Under the pieces are notes generated by a model. The model made no database searches. It was given only the letters and a program-made list of their open reading frames with translations, and was not told the origin of the DNA. From positions 1 through 36,146 of the forward strand of contig NZ_NWSX01000059.1 of NCBI RefSeq assembly GCF_002531825.1: a stretch of DNA of 36,146 nucleotides. The letters run 5' to 3'. Made by a program: the position numbers and the translations under genes. Below, piece by piece: positions 32,074 to 36,146 of the stretch. Position 1 is the first letter of the stretch. Every line of letters begins with the position of its first letter. The stretch is from Rhizobium sp. J15. GTDB taxonomy: Bacteria > Pseudomonadota > Alphaproteobacteria > Rhizobiales > Rhizobiaceae.

Positions 32074-32095
32074 TTTCCTAGTGATTGATAGGAAA
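32074..32095. promoter_or_regulatory. Inverted repeat, likely TetR operator 2
   Basis: TTTCCTA (32074-32080) and TAGGAAA (32089-32095) are perfect complements around GTGATTGA, which includes the TAGTGAT half-site of operator 1. It sits immediately before the SDR start and covers its ribosome site. Confidence 0.5.
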
Positions 32096-32102
32096 TTAAA
32101 AT

Positions 32103-32846
32103 ATGACGAAGCTTACTGGGAAAGTCGCGATCGTGACGGGGTCGTCGAAGGGCATTGGCGCTGGCATCGCCGAGCGTTTAGCTGCGGATGGCGCCTCTGT
32201 AATCGTGAACTACGCCCGATCGTCGGACATGGCGCAGGCCGTCGTCGATAGAATTACGGCGGCTGGCGGCTCCGCATTCGCAATCAAAGCCGACATCTCC
32301 AACCCGGCCGAAATTTCGTCCCTCGTTCGCGCTACCATCGAGAAGTTCGGAAAGTTGGACATTCTCATCAACAATGCGGCTGTCTATAAAATGGACAGCC
32401 TTGAAAGCCTAACCGCTGCGAGCATCGACGAGCACTTTGCTCTTAACGTGCGCGGCCTTCTTCTTATGACGCAGGCCGCGGCTCGCGAATTGGGTGAAGG
32501 AGGCGTGATCGTTAATATCAGCTCCGGAATGGCGCAAAGTCCTTATCCTACTGTGCACGCTTACTGCTCAACGAAGGGAGCGGTCAACACGCTCACGCGG
32601 TCTCTCGCGCTTGAGCTGGGATCTCGCAAGATTCGGGTAGTAGGGATCGCCCCCGGTTTCACCGCCACGGAAGGCAACGCCGATATCCGAGACGTTGCGT
32701 CCGATGGCTACTTGATCGGTAAAACGCCGCTAGGTCGAATAGGCGAGCCTACTGACATCGCCGCAGCAGTCTCCTTCGCGGTATCTAGCGACGCGGATTG
32801 GATAACGGGAAGCACGATCGACGTCGCGGGCGGCATGATCTTTTAG
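32103..32846 (+). CDS. Short-chain dehydrogenase/reductase (247 aa), TetR-linked
   Basis: An intact FabG-like SDR: VAIVTGSSKGIGAGIAERLA (cofactor motif), NYARSSD (favours NADPH), LINNAAVYKMD, VNISSGMAQSPYPTVHAYCS followed by TKGAVNTLTRS (Ser, Tyr of YCSTK, Lys), and the closing DWITGSTIDVAGGM. The AGGAA site lies nine bases before ATG 32103. It is divergent from the TetR gene, with shared operator-like repeats, so expression is probably induced by a small molecule, perhaps its own substrate. Divergent TetR/SDR pairs are widespread in proteobacteria and often deal with toxic carbonyls, but the substrate here is unknown. Confidence 0.9.
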   Translation: MTKLTGKVAIVTGSSKGIGAGIAERLAADGASVIVNYARSSDMAQAVVDRITAAGGSAFAIKADISNPAEISSLVRATIEKFGKLDILINNAAVYKMDSLESLTAASIDEHFALNVRGLLLMTQAAARELGEGGVIVNISSGMAQSPYPTVHAYCSTKGAVNTLTRSLALELGSRKIRVVGIAPGFTATEGNADIRDVASDGYLIGKTPLGRIGEPTDIAAAVSFAVSSDADWITGSTIDVAGGMIF

Positions 32847-33258
32847 ATATTACCATCGAGCGACCGCGCAACGGTCGTTCTCAATGCGATCGAATTCTAT
32901 TATCCTGGGTCAAGGGATAGCACGCAGTTAAACTCATGGGGTCGTCCAATCGCAGCCGGGCGCGTCAATAGTAAGTTGTGTCGAAGCAGCGCTTCCGGGT
33001 GCATTGTTGTCATCGCGTTCCATATCGCTCGCCGCATGAAGGAGCTTGCCGGCCCGAGCGAGATCACCTTCACCGTCTTCGACGAGATCGGCTATGCCGA
33101 AGCGGCTCCGGCTCAGTGAGCCGGCCGTACACTCATGTATGATCGCCCGGATATGTCCGGGTCGATCTTAGGGACGCTTGAGTTCGCCAGCCGGTGCAAG
33201 ATTTATGGTGAAAAATACAATAATAATGTGCACCATTGTGGCAACCTGGGGGAACGAC
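32847..33258. other. Gap with a hairpin before the 699-residue protein gene
   Basis: No supported gene. A short frame MKELAGPSEITFTVFDEIGY ending at 33119 looks coding-like but is only 27 codons and unassigned. AACGGTCGTTC at 32870-32880 repeats the core of the palindrome at 15437. A strong stem-loop lies at 33141-33167. Confidence 0.3.
33141..33167. repeat. Stem-loop upstream of the 699-residue protein gene
   Basis: CCCGGA (33146-33151) and TCCGGG (33156-33161) pair perfectly around TATG, extended by GATCG (33141-33145) and CGATC (33163-33167) with one unpaired base. No T-run follows. It lies about 92 bases before the ATG at 33259 and could be a terminator-like or leader structure. Confidence 0.45.
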
Positions 33259-35358
33259 ATGAGGAAACTTTTAATTGGACTTGCCGCCATCGTCGTGTTG
33301 GTCTGCGGTGTAGCTGGGACATATCTTTATCATCTGTTTGAAGAGCGGAGACTCGAAGAGACACTTGCGTTGCAAGAGCGCTCGCTGGCCCTCACCGAAG
33401 CCATTCTACAAACCGGGGCCAAGCCAGACGACTGGAGCAACCGCATCTTTCTACCCGAGCGCGCGCTGAGAGGACTTGTAAGCGGGCTCAATGGGATCGA
33501 ACGCGTCGTTCGCCTCGGCGATAAGGATCCCGAAGGACACTATGATGGCGCAGTCATAGTGCGGGTCGAAGAAGCGGTGCTGAGCACGAACGATGGCTCA
33601 TTTCATGCCAAATTATCGCTTTCCGCTCATTATCAAGCCGATAAAAAGACGTCTTGGTGGGCAGGAACGACAGCATTTGCTGAACTCGATACCATGCTCC
33701 TTCCGCTGCCCGACAAGGACGACAAAGGCCGGAACGCAATCCGCCTTCATCTCGTCCCGTACGCAGTTAAGCCTAAATTCAATTGGGGAAATTTATCATT
33801 AAGTTCGGGGGACCTCTTAGCCGAACTAATCGCCGACGGAGCTTTTACGGGTTGGGGCAAGGAACTCGTTATTCCGGGGCCAAGCATTGTGAGTGACTTA
33901 GAACTGGACATTGGCAAAGCGAATTCCAGTCACAACAAGTTCGAAGTGAGCGGCGGGTATGATCTTGCGATTAAGATCAATCGCGACAAGCTTCATAGAA
34001 GCATTGCAGCCGAAATCCCCGTATCGACGACAAACGGCATTTGGATGCTCGGCGGAAAAACTATCGACGAGGTCTTCTCGCACTTGGCCGAAACAAAAGA
34101 AACGACTTCTGAAGCGCTTGAGCGCCGCAGGAAATCGGTTTCCGACCGTCTGCGCCCTTTCCGCGACGATCGCGATCTCGTCTATGTCCGAATCCACAAT
34201 ACTCCGATTTTAGAGATGGCTTCAGAGCTCCGTCAGGCAACGACGGGCTCGATCAGCAGTTCCAATGCGAGCGGAGAGATCGCTCACCCAGCCTTGCTGA
34301 AGGACGACCTCTTAGGTGAGGTCAGCCTTGTCGTCACGCCACGTGGGCCGTCATTTCTCTCCGGATTGTTCGACGTTCAGCCACCAGACATCAAGTGGGT
34401 GCCTGGGGTTGGCCTTCAAACCGCACTTCGAGCAGATGCAAGCCTGAAAGTGGAACTGCACACCCACACGAATGCCGCCTTTGTTGGAGGAGGTTTTGGC
34501 AATGATATCGATCTTCACGCCAAAACGTCACTCGATCTTCCAGTCTCGATAAAAGTGGCGAAGCAAACGGTCGCCGCCGGCTCGGCGATTGTTCTGATAC
34601 CCGAGCTTGCCTGCCGACGTATAACCATTGGCGTTACCCCGAGCGCGCCTAGCGACATCGCGGCGAATGCGTGGCTTACCATTCATCAGTTGAGGATTGA
34701 CGTTGAGCGCAACATCGGCGGCGGGAAACAAGCGCCTTCAATTTTGATCTCCAGCCTCCCGACATTCTACCCCTTCGGCAAAAACGAGGAGCCAAGGCCC
34801 GACGAACGCGAGTATACGAACTTCGGTCGCAGAGGTGTTGAGGTCGCATGGGATCCGAAGGACGTCGTGGTGGGGGCGGATTATCTTGAGCTCTCCGCAG
34901 GTTACTCGATAGTTCCAAAAACGGGTGATGCGGGTCCGGTTTCGAAGGAACAGTTTGACGCTTTCAAGACAGCCCTTAACGAAGCCGTTCCCGCTATTGC
35001 CTGCGAGCCCGATGACAACTTCATTCTTAAGTCTTGGAATGTCACGCTACTAGATAAGAACTTGCTTGCCAAAGCAATCATGGACGCCGTTCGGGCGGGG
35101 CAGCATGTGGCGGAGGAAACGAAAAAAGAATTGACCAAGCTCTACGAGCGGCCTTTCGACTCCCTCAAAGATCTTCCTGACAACGCCTGGCGGGAGGGGA
35201 CGAAAGGCGTTCAGGGCGCAGTCGACAACGCCAAAGCTGCAGCAGATGCCGCCGCGAAGGCTGCCGCCGATCTCGCGAAGGGGATCGCCGATGCCGCTCA
35301 GAAAGCAAAGGATGATCTTGAGCGTTCCGATCTTAACCCTGGGAATTGGCATTGGTGA
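33259..35358 (+). CDS. Large membrane-anchored protein of unknown function (699 aa)
   Basis: ATG 33259 follows GGGGGA by five bases; in-frame ATGs further upstream lack a ribosome site. The protein opens MRKLLIGLAAIVVLVCGVAG, an uncleaved-looking membrane anchor, followed by a charged coiled-coil-like stretch (HLFEERRLEETLALQERSLA), then a long beta-rich body of about 550 residues (AVIVRVEEAVLS, KLSLSAHY, DGAFTGWGKELVIPGPSIVS, HTHTNAAFVGGGFGNDIDLH). The C-terminal end is Ala/Lys-rich helical repeats (AVDNAKAAADAAAKAAADLA, DAAQKAKDDLERSD). It probably sits in the inner membrane with the body in the periplasm. I recognise no family. Base composition is somewhat lower in GC than neighbours, hinting at transfer. 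It is intact in a region full of broken genes. Confidence 0.85.
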   Translation: MRKLLIGLAAIVVLVCGVAGTYLYHLFEERRLEETLALQERSLALTEAILQTGAKPDDWSNRIFLPERALRGLVSGLNGIERVVRLGDKDPEGHYDGAVIVRVEEAVLSTNDGSFHAKLSLSAHYQADKKTSWWAGTTAFAELDTMLLPLPDKDDKGRNAIRLHLVPYAVKPKFNWGNLSLSSGDLLAELIADGAFTGWGKELVIPGPSIVSDLELDIGKANSSHNKFEVSGGYDLAIKINRDKLHRSIAAEIPVSTTNGIWMLGGKTIDEVFSHLAETKETTSEALERRRKSVSDRLRPFRDDRDLVYVRIHNTPILEMASELRQATTGSISSSNASGEIAHPALLKDDLLGEVSLVVTPRGPSFLSGLFDVQPPDIKWVPGVGLQTALRADASLKVELHTHTNAAFVGGGFGNDIDLHAKTSLDLPVSIKVAKQTVAAGSAIVLIPELACRRITIGVTPSAPSDIAANAWLTIHQLRIDVERNIGGGKQAPSILISSLPTFYPFGKNEEPRPDEREYTNFGRRGVEVAWDPKDVVVGADYLELSAGYSIVPKTGDAGPVSKEQFDAFKTALNEAVPAIACEPDDNFILKSWNVTLLDKNLLAKAIMDAVRAGQHVAEETKKELTKLYERPFDSLKDLPDNAWREGTKGVQGAVDNAKAAADAAAKAAADLAKGIADAAQKAKDDLERSDLNPGNWHW

Positions 35359-35531
35359 CACTATCAGTTCCGCGAAACTTCGACCAAGTTCTCTTTGTCT
35401 GAACGCCGATGTAACTGCACCACCCGAAGAGAGCGAAATAGACGTATATTTGTATCGGTTGATAGATCCACGGCATATTCCCGGTGACGTCTCCGATACA
35501 AAACATGCTCGGTGATCCGGAAGCATACCTA

Positions 35532-36146
35532 AGAGCCCGTCTCGAAAGGGTTGAGTAGCTGGCGCGGTCGTGATTCCGAATTGGGTGTCGAAGCCTAATC
35601 GGAGAGACCTGATGTGGACGCCAGCTACCCGTCGCCAGCATAACCGAGAAAGCCTGCGTTATGAAACCGATCTGACGGATCGCGAGTGGAATTTGATTGC
35701 GCCGATGATGCCGGCTGCGGCGAAGACGGGACGTCCGCGCGGATGGCCGCTGCGCGAGATCATGAATGCAATCTTCTATGTCATGCGCGGCGGCATCGGC
35801 TGGCGGCTTCTGCCGTCCGACTTTCCGCCGAGAAGCACGGTGTTCCGGTGGTTCTGCCGGTTCCGCGACGACTGCCTGTTCGAGAAGATCAATCACCAGC
35901 TTCTGATGCAGGATCGGCAGCGATGCGGACGCGAGGCCTCGCCCACGGCCTCGGTCATCGACAGCCAGACGGTCAAGACCTGCGAGAGCGGCGGGCCGCG
36001 CGGCTATGATGCGGGCAAGAAGATCAAGGGCCGCAAGCGCCATGCACTGGTCGACACCGACGGTCGGGCGCTGGTGCTGTTCCCGCATCCGGCCAATATC
36101 CAGGACCGCGGTAAGCCCCCGGTGAAGGCCGCCTTGCGAGGTTGAG
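35532..36146 (+). mobile_element. IS5-family insertion sequence, left part
   Basis: The left end is probably at 35532, GAGCCCGTCTCGAAAGGGTT, a sequence of IS5-family (IS427-group) type, preceded by CTAA. The transposase gene starts 80 bases inside. The right end lies beyond the window, so the length and target duplication cannot be checked. Confidence 0.6.
35612..36145 (+). CDS. IS5-family transposase, N-terminal part
   Basis: ATG 35612 with GGAGAGA nine bases upstream reads MWTPATRRQHNRESLRYETD, LTDREWNLIAPMMPAAAKTG, RPRGWPLREIMNAIFYVMRG and IGWRLLPSDFPPRSTVFRWF, the N-terminal DUF4096 domain. The first catalytic Asp lies in ASVIDSQTVKTCESGGPRGY, followed by GKKIKGRKRHALVDTDGRAL. The frame then reads HPANIQDRGKPPVKAALRG and stops at 36143-36145, where the family normally continues (IQDRDG...). 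Either a small indel near 36108 has broken it or the copy is mutated. The window ends one base later, so the remaining DDE part cannot be seen. Confidence 0.85.
   Translation: MWTPATRRQHNRESLRYETDLTDREWNLIAPMMPAAAKTGRPRGWPLREIMNAIFYVMRGGIGWRLLPSDFPPRSTVFRWFCRFRDDCLFEKINHQLLMQDRQRCGREASPTASVIDSQTVKTCESGGPRGYDAGKKIKGRKRHALVDTDGRALVLFPHPANIQDRGKPPVKAALRG

Noticed and set aside
35333..36088. A 251-codon minus-strand frame.
   Set aside because: It is antisense to the IS5 transposase and the end of the 699-residue protein gene.

Overview
The window looks like a piece of a rhizobial (alpha-proteobacterial) accessory replicon, most likely a symbiotic plasmid of Rhizobium etli or a close relative. 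The strongest pointer is an intact gene whose protein I recognise as rhizavidin, the avidin-like protein described from the R. etli CFN42 symbiotic plasmid. Supporting signs are many insertion-sequence remnants (IS21, ISAs1, IS66, IS5), FixK/FNR-type boxes, and rhizobial accessory families. No tRNA, rRNA or CRISPR array was seen.

Layout. 1-3.7 kb: an unrecognised gene leaving the left edge, a small gene, a decayed AbiE-type toxin-antitoxin pair with an intact-looking operator, and a decayed copper-resistance CopD fragment. 4.4-7.0 kb: an IS21-family element whose helper gene istB is frameshifted. 7.4-10.3 kb: a transposase tail, then an intact GH3 beta-glucosidase. 10.7-12.4 kb: a chemoreceptor fragment and an ISAs1-family element with a perfect 10-bp target duplication. 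12.4-17.2 kb: a redox cluster of a broken LysR regulator, three short-chain dehydrogenases (one broken) and a RibD/DHFR-like reductase, arranged around a divergent promoter region. 17.8-20.2 kb: an intact exported multicopper oxidase followed by a small barrel-like protein of unknown function. 20.3-22.9 kb: IS66 debris on both sides of rhizavidin. 23.0-25.3 kb: a molybdenum hydroxylase operon (FAD, 2Fe-2S and molybdopterin subunits), every Mo-subunit broken, with an intact lactonase-like hydrolase inside it. 25.4-31.0 kb: remnants of a microaerobic/stress island (ABC exporter fragment, CBS-BON protein, type III polyketide synthase, phosphoketolase tail, kinase/response regulator, triple-BON protein, DegP PDZ tail), with FixK-type boxes in front of the CBS-BON and BON genes. 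31.4-36.1 kb: a TetR/SDR pair with palindromic operators, a 699-residue membrane-anchored protein of unknown function, and an IS5-family transposase running to the right edge.

A dominant theme is decay. About a dozen genes carry single-base insertions or deletions, while the beta-glucosidase, multicopper oxidase, rhizavidin, lactonase-like hydrolase, polyketide synthase, triple-BON protein and the 699-residue protein are open. Either the island is under weak selection or the sequence contains indel errors; both are considered in the findings. Functional assignments come from reading the translated sequence and remembered family motifs; no database search was run.
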